From Pseudomonadota bacterium (lineage in GTDB: Bacteria; Pseudomonadota; Alphaproteobacteria; Rhodobacterales; Rhodobacteraceae), in contig JAQCLA010000026.1 of NCBI GenBank assembly GCA_027592105.1, forward strand, positions 1-17,566: a DNA stretch of 17,566 nucleotides, given 5' to 3'. This document shows positions 1 through 6,482 of the stretch, in pieces; positions within the stretch are counted from its first letter, which is position 1, and each line of letters opens with the position of its first letter. The notes below the pieces were generated by a model. It had not been told where the DNA came from. It worked only from the letters and a program-made list of their open reading frames with translations, and searched no databases. The translations under genes and the position numbers were made by a program.

Positions 1-348
1 GGGCTGGTAGGGGGTATAGGCCGTGTACCATGCCGGGTTTTCCAGCACATTGCGCTGGATCGCGGGCGGGGTGTGGGTGCCGTAATAGCCCTGCCCGATC
101 ATCTGGACCATCGGCTTGTTGCGGCCCGCGATGGCGCGCATATGGTCCAGCAACTCCGCCTCCGACATCGGTGCCCAGTCCAGTGCGCGTGCCTGCCGGA
201 TCGCGGCGGGCACCGTCTCATCGATCAACGCATCAAGGCTCTCGGCCCCCACCACCGCCAGCATCGCCGCCATCTCGGCAGGCGAGGGGCCGATATGGCG
301 GCGATTGGCGAAATCTGTCGGATCATAGGCGGTCGGCGTCCAAGGCAT
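1..348 (-). CDS. gcvP: Glycine dehydrogenase (decarboxylating), P-protein, N-terminal 116 residues only
   Basis: P-protein of the glycine cleavage system. It is a PLP enzyme that decarboxylates glycine and passes the aminomethyl group to lipoyl-GcvH. Only the first 116 codons are visible, since the gene runs off the left edge; the family is usually about 950 residues. The recognisable N-terminus includes FANRRHIGPSPAEM (residues 13-26) and GQGYYGTHTPPAIQRNVLEN (85-104), both typical of GcvP. Three in-frame ATGs lie at 357, 354 and 348. An AGAGG Shine-Dalgarno ends at 358 and gives a normal 9-base spacing only for the ATG at 348, so that start is chosen; 354 remains possible. It is the third gene of gcvT-gcvH-gcvP and is separated from gcvH by 123 bases holding a double-hairpin repeat. 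Confidence 0.93.
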   Translation of the reverse strand, partial: MPWTPTAYDPTDFANRRHIGPSPAEMAAMLAVVGAESLDALIDETVPAAIRQARALDWAPMSEAELLDHMRAIAGRNKPMVQMIGQGYYGTHTPPAIQRNVLENPAWYTAYTPYQP

Positions 349-393
349 TGGCATCATCCTCTGAGACCGGATCGGGCAACTCACCCTGATCCG

Positions 394-462
394 CACATCT
401 TTGCTTCACAAATACTCCGGGGGAGGCGCGGCCCAAAGGCCGCGACGGGGGCAGAGCCCCCC
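394..462 (-). repeat. GC-rich double-hairpin intergenic element between gcvH and gcvP
   Basis: Two adjacent perfect hairpins lie here: GGGGGC/GCCCCC around a 3-base loop (447-461) and CGCGGCC/GGCCGCG around a 4-base loop (427-444). On the minus strand they are followed by a CCCCCGGAGTATTTGTGAAG tract. From memory, this pattern (GC-rich stems, then GGAGTATTT and a purine-rich tail) resembles intergenic palindromic elements scattered in Rhodobacterales genomes; the second copy needed to prove repetition is not in this window. There is no T-run directly after either stem, so it is not a textbook terminator. Lying inside the gcv operon, it could act in mRNA processing or stabilisation. Confidence 0.5.
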
Positions 463-471
463 AGAGCGGCG

Positions 472-834
472 TCACTCGCCGATATGCTCCTTGTACTCAT
501 CCTCATCCATGAATTCATCAAGCGCCGCGTCATCCTCGATCTTGATCTTGAAAAACCACGCCGCCCCCGTGGGGTCGTCATTGACCAAGGCGGGGTTGTC
601 GACCAAGGCCTCGTTGATTTCGACGATCTCACCATCCAGCGGCGCCACGATATCCGAGGCCGCTTTGACGCTTTCGATTACCACGATCTCATCGCCCCGC
701 GCGACCTGTGTTTCCAGCTCGGGCAGCTCGACGAACACCACATCGCCCAGTTGCGTCGCGGCGTATTCGGTAATGCCCACGGTGACGATATCGCCATCGA
801 GGCTGAGCCATTCATGATCTTCTGTGTACTTCAT
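472..834 (-). CDS. gcvH: Glycine cleavage system H protein (lipoyl carrier)
   Basis: A 120-residue lipoyl-domain protein that shuttles the aminomethyl group between the P, T and L proteins. The family signature is clear: YTEDHEWL at residues 3-10, and the lipoylation site ESVKAASD with Lys57. The acidic C-terminal part (DDAALDEFMDEDEY) is usual for GcvH, and the length fits the family (about 120-130). A GAGG Shine-Dalgarno sits 5 bases before the ATG. The gene starts 24 bases after the gcvT stop, so it is almost certainly co-transcribed with gcvT under the glycine riboswitch. Confidence 0.97.
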   Translation of the reverse strand: MKYTEDHEWLSLDGDIVTVGITEYAATQLGDVVFVELPELETQVARGDEIVVIESVKAASDIVAPLDGEIVEINEALVDNPALVNDDPTGAAWFFKIKIEDDAALDEFMDEDEYKEHIGE

Positions 835-858
835 ATGATCCTCATCTGGAGGGGGTGG

Positions 859-1977
859 TCAGCGTTTGTAGCCTGGTGGAACAAAGGGCAGCGATACCTG
901 CTGCAAGGCAAGCCGTTTGCCGCGCAGATCGCCAAAAATCACGGAATCGGTATCGGTCGCGGCATCGATCAGACCAATCGCCATGGGGCCACCCAGCGAG
1001 GGGCCAAAACCACCCGATGTGATCGCGCCGATCTGCGCGCCACCTTCTGCCTCGGCAAACAGCGCGACGCCCGCGCGCATCGGTGCGCGGCCTTCCGGGC
1101 GCAAACCCACGCGGCGGCGCGGCGCGCCATGGACCAGTTGCTCAAGAATGATGGCCGCCCCCGGAAAACCGCCCGCGCGCGCACCATCTGCACGCCGCGC
1201 CCGGCCGATGGACCAGCCTTGTCCCGCCTCAACGGGGGTGATGGTCTCATCCATCTCTTGGCCGTAAAGCGGCAATCCCGCCTCCAGCCGCAAGCTGTCG
1301 CGCGCGCCAAGCCCGATGGGGGCCACGCGCGCATCGGCAAGAAGCGCACGGGCAAAACCCTCGGCTTGGGCTACCGGGACCGAGATCTCGAACCCATCCT
1401 CGCCCGTATAGCCCGAGCGCGAGATCCACAGATCCGCGCCTTGCCAACGCAGCACGGCCACATCCATGAAGCGCATCGCGGCCACGCCCGGAACAAGGGC
1501 GACCAATGCCGCCTCGGCCTCGGGGCCTTGCAGGGCCAAAAGCGCGCGGTCGCTGACCGCTTCCACGCCTGCGATATGGGCACGCAGATGCGCCAGATCA
1601 TGAGCATGGCGCGCTGCGTTGACGACGACAAAGATGTCGCCCGCGCGATGGGCAACCATCAGATCATCCAGCGCACCGCCTGTGGCATTGGTAAAGATGC
1701 CATAGCGCTGCCGCCCCTCGGGCAGGCCCAACAGATCGGCGGGGATCAGCGCCTCAAGACCCTCCAAGGCACTCTTGGGCAGGCGCAGCTGGCCCATATG
1801 GCTGACATCGAAAAGCCCTGCGTGCGCGCGTGTCCAAAGATGCTCGGCCATCACGCCTTGTGGGTATTGCACCGGCATCGACCAGCCCGCGAAGGGCACG
1901 CATTTCGCGCCCAGCTCTGCATGCAGATCGGCGAGCGGCAAGGCGGTCAGCATCGGCGCAGTCGCATTTTCGGCCAT
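859..1977 (-). CDS. gcvT: Aminomethyltransferase, T-protein of the glycine cleavage system
   Basis: A 372-residue T-protein that transfers the methylene group from aminomethyl-lipoyl-GcvH to tetrahydrofolate and releases ammonia. Visible hallmarks are FAGWSMPVQYP (residues 29-39), the FDVSHMG segment (56-62), NATGGALDDLMV with the paired Asp104/105 at the catalytic position, SGYTGEDGFEI (188-198), GARDSLRLEAGLPLYG, and a C-terminal YKR. The ATG at 1977 (MAENAT) is preferred over an in-frame ATG nine codons upstream, because that upstream ATG lies inside a GC palindrome (1997-2010) and has no ribosome binding site, while 1977 is preceded by a GGGGA purine stretch. It is the first gene of the gcvTHP operon and directly follows the riboswitch. 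Confidence 0.96.
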   Translation of the reverse strand: MAENATAPMLTALPLADLHAELGAKCVPFAGWSMPVQYPQGVMAEHLWTRAHAGLFDVSHMGQLRLPKSALEGLEALIPADLLGLPEGRQRYGIFTNATGGALDDLMVAHRAGDIFVVVNAARHAHDLAHLRAHIAGVEAVSDRALLALQGPEAEAALVALVPGVAAMRFMDVAVLRWQGADLWISRSGYTGEDGFEISVPVAQAEGFARALLADARVAPIGLGARDSLRLEAGLPLYGQEMDETITPVEAGQGWSIGRARRADGARAGGFPGAAIILEQLVHGAPRRRVGLRPEGRAPMRAGVALFAEAEGGAQIGAITSGGFGPSLGGPMAIGLIDAATDTDSVIFGDLRGKRLALQQVSLPFVPPGYKR

Positions 1978-2049
1978 ATGTCCCCGTCCCGTCCAAGGGC
2001 GCATGCGCCCGGCATCGTTAATCGCGGCCCAAGGCCGCAGTTGCGACGC
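1978..2049 (-). promoter_or_regulatory. Likely expression platform of the glycine riboswitch
   Basis: This stretch between aptamer 2 and the gcvT start carries two palindromes: GCGGCC/GGCCGC around a 3-base loop (2024-2038) and GGGCGCATGCGCCC (1997-2010). Neither is followed by a T-run, so transcription termination is not obvious. The second palindrome ends about 20 bases before the gcvT ATG, just ahead of its purine-rich ribosome-binding region. Control of translation initiation is therefore a reasonable inference, but the exact switching helix cannot be fixed by eye. Confidence 0.45.
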
Positions 2050-2212
2050 CCCCTCTGTCCTTTCGCCTGAGATCGTTATCCCTTCGGCCGATGCAGTTGA
2101 TGCATCACTCTCCAGAGTTTTGGTGCCAAGACAGGTCCTTTTGCCTGAGAGTTTACCGGGGCGGTTGCTCCTTCGGCCCTGACCCTCGCGGATCAGCGTC
2201 TCCCTGTATCGA
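2050..2212 (-). ncRNA. Tandem (two-aptamer) glycine riboswitch
   Basis: Two copies of the conserved glycine-aptamer core are visible on the minus strand. Aptamer 1 runs from about 2212 to 2131, with the P1 stem ACAGG/CCTGT (2207-2203 with 2135-2131), a GCCGAAGGAGCAA segment and CTCAGGCAAAAGGAC. Aptamer 2 runs from about 2117 to 2053, with the P1 stem CTCTG/CAGAG (2117-2113 with 2057-2053), GCCGAAGGGATAA and CTCAGGCGAAAGGAC. The short linker between them is typical of the tandem class. The established role is glycine sensing to turn on gcv genes, and gcvT lies directly downstream, which matches. Confidence 0.95.
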
Positions 2213-2219
2213 CGGGATC

Positions 2220-2247
2220 AAAATATCAGGCTTGCGAAAGCCCGCAA
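2220..2247 (-). promoter_or_regulatory. Putative promoter of the gcvTHP operon
   Basis: On the minus strand a TTGCGG -35-like hexamer (2247-2242) is followed, after 16 bases, by a TATTTT -10-like hexamer (2225-2220). The predicted start would be near 2213, a few bases before the P1 stem of the first glycine aptamer, which supports the placement. The -35 match is only partial. Confidence 0.45.
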
Positions 2248-2289
2248 GGGGCCTTGTGCATCTGCGGCACTTTCGTCATCAAAACCGAC

Positions 2290-2850
2290 ATGACCACAGG
2301 CAATAATCCCTATTTCTTCGGCTATGGCAGCTTGGTGAACCGGGCGACCCATGCCTATCCAAACGCCGCGCGGGCGCAGGCCACGGGCTGGGCGCGCATC
2401 TGGCAGGCGACAGCGATCCGCCAAATCGCCTATCTGTCGGTGATCGCAGCGCCGGGGATCGCGATCGATGGCTTGATCGCGGAAGTGCCGGGGGGTGACT
2501 GGGCGGCGCTGGATCAGCGCGAACATGCTTATGACCGCCATGATCTGAGCGATGTCGCCCATGACCACCCCACAGCAGGCCGGATCATGATCTATCAGGT
2601 CGCGCCGTGCCATATCGCGCCCGAGGGCAGCCATCCGATTCTCTTGAGTTACCTCGACACAGTCGTGCAAGGCTTTGCGCGCGAGTTCGGCGAAGCGGGC
2701 GCTGCGCGGTTTTTCGAGACGACGCGCGGCTGGGATGCGGGCATGCATGATGACCGGGCAGCCCCGCTTTATCCGCGCGCTCAGGTGACCACGGCGCGCG
2801 AACGGGCGATTGTCGACGCGGCCCTGCGCGATCTGGGCGTCGTCGCGTAG
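2290..2850 (+). CDS. Gamma-glutamylcyclotransferase-family protein
   Basis: A 186-residue protein with the cyclotransferase fold signature FFGYGSLVNR (YGSL at residues 12-15, which binds the gamma-glutamyl group) and the downstream LDQREHAYDR segment, where Glu78 sits at the expected catalytic position. Members release 5-oxoproline from gamma-glutamyl compounds; the exact substrate here (gamma-glutamyl amino acids or another amide) cannot be read from sequence. The ATG at 2290 is chosen because it starts just before the conserved core; an in-frame TTG at 2254 would only add a poorly conserved tail. No clear Shine-Dalgarno is seen. It is divergent from gcvT across the riboswitch promoter region and convergent with gltX, with a hairpin directly after its stop. 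Confidence 0.75.
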   Translation: MTTGNNPYFFGYGSLVNRATHAYPNAARAQATGWARIWQATAIRQIAYLSVIAAPGIAIDGLIAEVPGGDWAALDQREHAYDRHDLSDVAHDHPTAGRIMIYQVAPCHIAPEGSHPILLSYLDTVVQGFAREFGEAGAARFFETTRGWDAGMHDDRAAPLYPRAQVTTARERAIVDAALRDLGVVA

Positions 2851-2871
2851 GGTGCGCCTTATGGCGCACCC
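2850..2871. terminator. Hairpin between convergent genes, candidate bidirectional terminator
   Basis: A perfect 9-bp stem GGGTGCGCC/GGCGCACCC closes a TTAT loop. It begins in the stop codon of the cyclotransferase gene and ends 10 bases before the gltX stop. Neither strand has a clear T-run after it, so classical intrinsic termination is doubtful. Its position between two converging genes still suggests 3'-end formation or protection of both mRNAs. Confidence 0.5.
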
Positions 2872-2881
2872 GAAACAGCTA

Positions 2882-4207
2882 TCAAAGCGCCGGTTTTTTC
2901 TGCAACAGCCGCATCACATCGGCCATTTCCGGGCCTTTGTCTTGGCCTGTCACGGCCTTGCGCAGCGGCATGAACAGGGTCTTGCCTTTGCGGCCCGTGG
3001 CCTCTTTCACCGCATTGGTCCAATTAGCCCATGTTTCGCCGTCATAAGGCGGGTCGGGCAGCATACCAAAGGCCGCAGCGATGAACTCGCGATCTTCCGC
3101 CTCAACCGCGGGTGCTGCCCCGTCACGAAACAGCGCCCACCAAGGGGCAAGATCGGCCTTGGTGGTGATATTGGCGCGCGCGACATTCCAGAAATCGGCG
3201 GCAAGCGCATCGGGCACGCCAAGCGCCGCGATCTCGCCTGCTACAACCGCAAGTGGCGTCTCTTGCAAAATGCGCGCGGTCAACGGGTAAAGATCGTTCT
3301 CATCGAACTTGGTGGGGGCCGAGCCGAATTGCGACAGGTCAAAGCCCTCGGCCAATTCCTCCAACGATCCGGCAAGCACTACCGGCTGGGACGAGCCAAG
3401 CCGCGCCATCAAGCTCAACAGCGCCATGGGCGCGATCCCTGCCGCGCGCAGATCGCGCAAGGATAGCGTGCCAAGACGCTTGGACAGCGCCTCGCCCTGC
3501 GGGCCGGTCAATAACGAATGATGCGCGAAACTTGGATGGCCCGCACCAAGGGCGGCCATGATCTGGATCTGCGTGGCCGTATTGGTCACATGGTCCGAGC
3601 CGCGCACCACATGGGTCACGCCCATGTCGATGTCATCGACCACCGAGGCCAGCGTATAAAGCACCTGACCATCGGCGCGGATCAAGACCGGGTCCGAGAC
3701 CGAGCCTGCATCGATGGACAGCGGGCCGAGGATGCCATCCTCCCATTCGATCCGTTCTTGGTCCAGCTTGAAGCGCCATACACCCGCGCCGCGCTCTGCG
3801 CGCATGCGCGCCTGCTCGTCGGCGGAAAGGTTCAAGGCCGCGCGGTCATAGACCGGCGGAAGCCCCATGTTCAGCTGCTTCTTGCGCTTGAGATCAAGCT
3901 CGGTCGGCGTTTCCCATGCCTCGTAGAAACGGCCCGCCGCACGCAGTTGATCGGCGGCTTCACCGTAGCGGTCCAGCCGGTCCGATTGCCGCTCGATCCG
4001 GTCCCAAGTGATGCCCAGCCATTCGAGATCTTCTTGGATGGCGTCGGCATATTCCTGTTTCGACCGCTCGGGGTCGGTATCGTCGAGGCGCAAGATGAAC
4101 TGCCCACCCGCCTTTTTGGCGATCAGGTGATTGAACAGCGCAGTGCGTAGGTTGCCGACATGCAGAAAGCCGGTGGGCGAAGGCGCGAAACGGGTCGTGA
4201 CGGTCAT
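2882..4207 (-). CDS. gltX: Glutamyl-tRNA synthetase
   Basis: A 441-residue class I aminoacyl-tRNA synthetase that charges tRNA with glutamate in the cytoplasm. Visible: the N-terminal RFAPSPTGFLHVGN with HVGN (16-19) as the HIGH motif, FILRLDDTDPERS (37-49), VVRGSDHVTNT (200-210), and the KMSKS-equivalent ALSKR (240-244). The region around residues 95-120 contains no cysteines, so the zinc-binding knuckle of some GluRS enzymes is absent; it reads LPPVYDRAAL as in many alphaproteobacterial GluRS. Many alphaproteobacteria carry two gltX paralogues, one of which charges tRNA-Gln for transamidation, and I cannot tell which this is. AAAGG lies 7 bases before the ATG. It is divergent from the metallopeptidase gene with 65 bases between. 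Confidence 0.96.
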   Translation of the reverse strand: MTVTTRFAPSPTGFLHVGNLRTALFNHLIAKKAGGQFILRLDDTDPERSKQEYADAIQEDLEWLGITWDRIERQSDRLDRYGEAADQLRAAGRFYEAWETPTELDLKRKKQLNMGLPPVYDRAALNLSADEQARMRAERGAGVWRFKLDQERIEWEDGILGPLSIDAGSVSDPVLIRADGQVLYTLASVVDDIDMGVTHVVRGSDHVTNTATQIQIMAALGAGHPSFAHHSLLTGPQGEALSKRLGTLSLRDLRAAGIAPMALLSLMARLGSSQPVVLAGSLEELAEGFDLSQFGSAPTKFDENDLYPLTARILQETPLAVVAGEIAALGVPDALAADFWNVARANITTKADLAPWWALFRDGAAPAVEAEDREFIAAAFGMLPDPPYDGETWANWTNAVKEATGRKGKTLFMPLRKAVTGQDKGPEMADVMRLLQKKPAL

Positions 4208-4237
4208 GATGTGGCCTTTTTCAACACGCGGTCGGTC

Positions 4238-4266
4238 TTTCAGATCGGGGCGGAATTGTCCATATC
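4238..4266 (+). promoter_or_regulatory. Putative promoter for a leaderless metallopeptidase transcript
   Basis: TTTCAG (4238-4243), a 17-base spacer and CATATC (4261-4266) form a moderate sigma-70-like promoter. Counting 7 bases from the end of the -10 puts the transcript start at 4273, the A of the metallopeptidase ATG. An AGGGG just before the ATG is too close to serve as a normal Shine-Dalgarno. Confidence 0.35.
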
Positions 4267-4272
4267 AGGGGC

Positions 4273-4689
4273 ATGACCGCAAACACGCCCCATCACGATC
4301 TGATTGCCCCCGGCCTCGATATCTTCGAAGCGCTGGCCGCGGCCGCGCTGGCGGGGTTGCCCGCGCCCTATGATGCGGCGGCGCGCCAGATCGCGCTACG
4401 GATCGTGGACTTTGCCCCTGATGACATCCTTGCCGGGATGGCGATTGCCGATCCTTTCGAGCTGACCGGGCTTTACGAGGGTATCCCGCTGACCGAGAAA
4501 TCGGTGATGGACCAACCGATGGGGCCGGATGTGATCTGGCTGTTTCGTCGACCCATCCTTGATGAATGGGCTGATCGCGGCAATGTCGGCTTAGGCGCAT
4601 TGGTGGCGCATGTCTTGATCCATGAGTTGGCGCATCATTTCGGCTGGTCGGATGACGATATCGCGCGGATCGATCCGTGGTGGGAATAA
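4273..4689 (+). CDS. Small zincin-like metallopeptidase-family protein
   Basis: A 138-residue protein with a C-terminal HELAHHFGWSDDD motif: HExxH at residues 117-121, with an Asp at 127/128 as a possible third zinc ligand. Upstream is ELTGLYEGIPLTE (63-75). This combination is characteristic of the small bacterial metallopeptidase family (zincin_1, PF06262), whose physiological substrate is not established. There is no signal peptide, so it is probably cytoplasmic. The start may be leaderless, because the only purine run (AGGGG) ends a single base before the ATG and a -10-like hexamer lies 7 bases upstream. It is divergent from gltX and followed 88 bases later by the Tat-exported hydrolase gene. 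Confidence 0.85.
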   Translation: MTANTPHHDLIAPGLDIFEALAAAALAGLPAPYDAAARQIALRIVDFAPDDILAGMAIADPFELTGLYEGIPLTEKSVMDQPMGPDVIWLFRRPILDEWADRGNVGLGALVAHVLIHELAHHFGWSDDDIARIDPWWE

Positions 4690-4777
4690 GCGCGCCTGCG
4701 CCTGTCACGCAGCTGTGAATGCAACGTGCGAAAAACGGGTTATCTTGCTGCGCACGACTTCATCAAAGGATGCCGCC

Positions 4778-5701
4778 ATGACCGAACTGACACGCCGTAG
4801 GCTTTTGGCAACCGGCGCGACGCTGCCGCTTGCCGGCGCAATGGCCAGCGCCGCACATGCCGAGGCGCCACTGCTGGGCGCAAGCTTTGGCCGCCATCGC
4901 CGCTTCATGATCGGTGGCTTCGAGGTGACGACGATCCTCGGCGGCACGACCCCACGTGAGGGGCCGCAGGGAATTTTCGGGATGAATGTCTCGCCCGAGG
5001 AATTCGCATCCGTCAGCGCGGCACATTTTCTATCGACCGATGTGGCGCAATTCTACTTCACGCCGACCGTGGTCAACACCGGCGCGGCGCTGGTGCTGTT
5101 CGACACCGGGCTAAACGCCGCTGCCACGACAGCCGCGCTGGCGGATGCGGGGTATATGCCCGACCAGATCGATATCGTCGTCCTGACCCATATGCATGGC
5201 GACCATATCGGCGGGCTCATGAACGATGGTGTGCCGACCTTTGCCAATGCGCGCTATGTGACCGGGCAGGCGGAATTCGACCATTGGGCCGCTGCAGGCA
5301 ATGAGGGATTTGACACCAATGTGCGCCCGATGGCCGAGAAGATGACCTTCCTCGGCGATGGGCAGGATGTGGTATCGGGGATCACCGGGATGGCCGCCTT
5401 TGGCCATACGCCGGGGCATATGGTTTATCGGCTGGAGAGCGATGGCGCGGGGCTGGTAATCTTTGCCGATCTGGCCAATCACCCGGTCTGGTCGCTGGCG
5501 CGCCCCGATTGGGAGGTGCGCTTCGACGCCGACAAGGCCGCCGCAGCCGCCAGCCGCCGCAAGGTGCTGGGCATGATCGCCGCCGATCGTATCCCGGCGG
5601 TGGGCTATCACATGCCCTTCCCCTCCGTGGGCTATGTCGCACCGGGCAGCGATGGCGCGGAATTCCGTTGGGTGCCCGAAAGCGGTCAGCTGATGGGCTG
5701 A
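4778..5701 (+). CDS. Tat-exported metallo-beta-lactamase-fold hydrolase (methyl parathion hydrolase-like)
   Basis: A 307-residue predicted periplasmic enzyme. The N-terminus MTELTRRRLLATGATLPLAG is a twin-arginine signal, with a likely cleavage after AHA (about residue 28). The mature part has the MBL-fold metal motif THMHGDHIGG (HxHxDH at 138-143), FGHTPGH (His210, His214), the bridging Asp231 and His278 in GYHMPFP. The layout (FEVTTILGG, VNTG..LVLFDTG, THMHGDHIGGLM, HTPGH, HMPFP..GY) resembles the methyl parathion hydrolase/quorum-lactonase branch of the superfamily, but the substrate cannot be assigned. The ATG at 4778 is set by AAAGGA 7 bases upstream and by the signal peptide. The gene ends 20 bases before a strong bidirectional terminator. 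Confidence 0.88.
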   Translation: MTELTRRRLLATGATLPLAGAMASAAHAEAPLLGASFGRHRRFMIGGFEVTTILGGTTPREGPQGIFGMNVSPEEFASVSAAHFLSTDVAQFYFTPTVVNTGAALVLFDTGLNAAATTAALADAGYMPDQIDIVVLTHMHGDHIGGLMNDGVPTFANARYVTGQAEFDHWAAAGNEGFDTNVRPMAEKMTFLGDGQDVVSGITGMAAFGHTPGHMVYRLESDGAGLVIFADLANHPVWSLARPDWEVRFDADKAAAAASRRKVLGMIAADRIPAVGYHMPFPSVGYVAPGSDGAEFRWVPESGQLMG

Positions 5702-5721
5702 GGCGAGCATGCCTGAAAAGC

Positions 5722-5752
5722 AAAGGGCCGCGCAGATCGCGCGGCCCTTTTT
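5722..5752. terminator. Strong bidirectional intrinsic terminator
   Basis: A perfect 12-bp stem AAAGGGCCGCGC/GCGCGGCCCTTT closes a 5-base loop. A T-run (5748-5752) follows it on the plus strand, and GCTTTTC follows on the minus strand. It sits between the converging MBL-hydrolase and WrbA-like genes and should end both transcripts. Confidence 0.9.
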
Positions 5753-5769
5753 CGTGTCGGAGCGATAGC

Positions 5770-6360
5770 TCAGGCGAGCTTGGCGGCCATCTCGACAAGG
5801 CGCTTGGCTTGATGGGCGATCGCGGCCTCGACCTCGGGCGTGATTTTGCCCGCCACGGCGACCGTGCCATAGGGGTTACCACCAGCGGCGAACACGGCCG
5901 GATCGGTAAAGCCCGGGGCAACGATGACGGCACCCCAATGCATCATGGTGGTGTAAAGACCCAACAGCTTGCTTTCCATCCCGCCATGCAGGTTTTGCGC
6001 CGAGGTCATGGCGCTGACGGCCTTGTTGGCCAATGCGCCCGAGAACCACTGACCGCCAAGGCTGTCGATAAAGGCGCGCAGCTGGCTGGCCACCGTGCCA
6101 AAGCGGGTGGGGGCAGAGAAGAGATAGGCATTGGCCCATTCCATATCGGCGGGGGTCGCCACCGGAATATCGGCGGATTTCTCGGCCTGTGCCTTCCACG
6201 CATCTTGAGAGGCCACAACCTCGGCAGGGGCGGTTTCGGCGACGCGCAGCACGCGCACCTCGGCGCCCGCGGCGCGGGCGGCTTCAGCGGCGATTTCGGC
6301 CATGTGGTGGTTGGTGCCGTAGGTCGAGTAATAGACGATGGCGAGTTTGACGTTGGACAT
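5770..6360 (-). CDS. wrbA: Flavodoxin-fold NAD(P)H:quinone oxidoreductase, WrbA-like
   Basis: A 196-residue flavoprotein. The FMN phosphate loop YSTYGTNHH is at residues 11-19, with PTRFG at 84-88 and GGNPYG at 160-165, matching the order of motifs in WrbA (YYSMYG, PTRFG, GGTPYG). WrbA proteins bind FMN and carry out two-electron quinone reduction, which limits semiquinone-driven oxidative stress. Length agrees with the family (about 198). The start at 6360 (MSNVKLAIVYYS) is supported by GGAG 8 bases upstream; a longer frame reaching into 6507 has no family similarity. It lies 122 bases downstream of the 2OG-oxygenase gene on the same strand; I see no convincing promoter in that gap. The wrbA symbol marks the family; a different flavodoxin-like reductase role is possible. 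Confidence 0.82.
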   Translation of the reverse strand: MSNVKLAIVYYSTYGTNHHMAEIAAEAARAAGAEVRVLRVAETAPAEVVASQDAWKAQAEKSADIPVATPADMEWANAYLFSAPTRFGTVASQLRAFIDSLGGQWFSGALANKAVSAMTSAQNLHGGMESKLLGLYTTMMHWGAVIVAPGFTDPAVFAAGGNPYGTVAVAGKITPEVEAAIAHQAKRLVEMAAKLA

Positions 6361-6482
6361 GAAAATAGCTCCGTGAACGCGGGTGACGTGATGCATCGCA
6401 CTTGCGCGCAGCCGGGCCTTTGCACAATTCCACGCCAATGCAATCCATCGGTGCATCGGCGCACAGCGGCAGGGCTTGCCTT

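Noticed and set aside
1978..2004. N-terminal extension of GcvT to an ATG at 2004
   Set aside because: The ATG lies within the GC palindrome 1997-2010 and has no Shine-Dalgarno, and the extra nine residues do not look like the family.
73..2070. A 665-codon open frame on the plus strand antisense to gcvP, gcvH and gcvT
   Set aside because: It is an artefact of GC-rich codon usage on the opposite strand. Its translation is rich in His, Arg, Gln and Asp with no domain, and it runs straight through the riboswitch side of three well-identified genes.
6361..6482. Search for a promoter or small gene in the gap before the WrbA-like gene
   Set aside because: Only the GGAG ribosome-binding site of the WrbA-like gene is evident; no -35/-10 pair or hairpin stood out.
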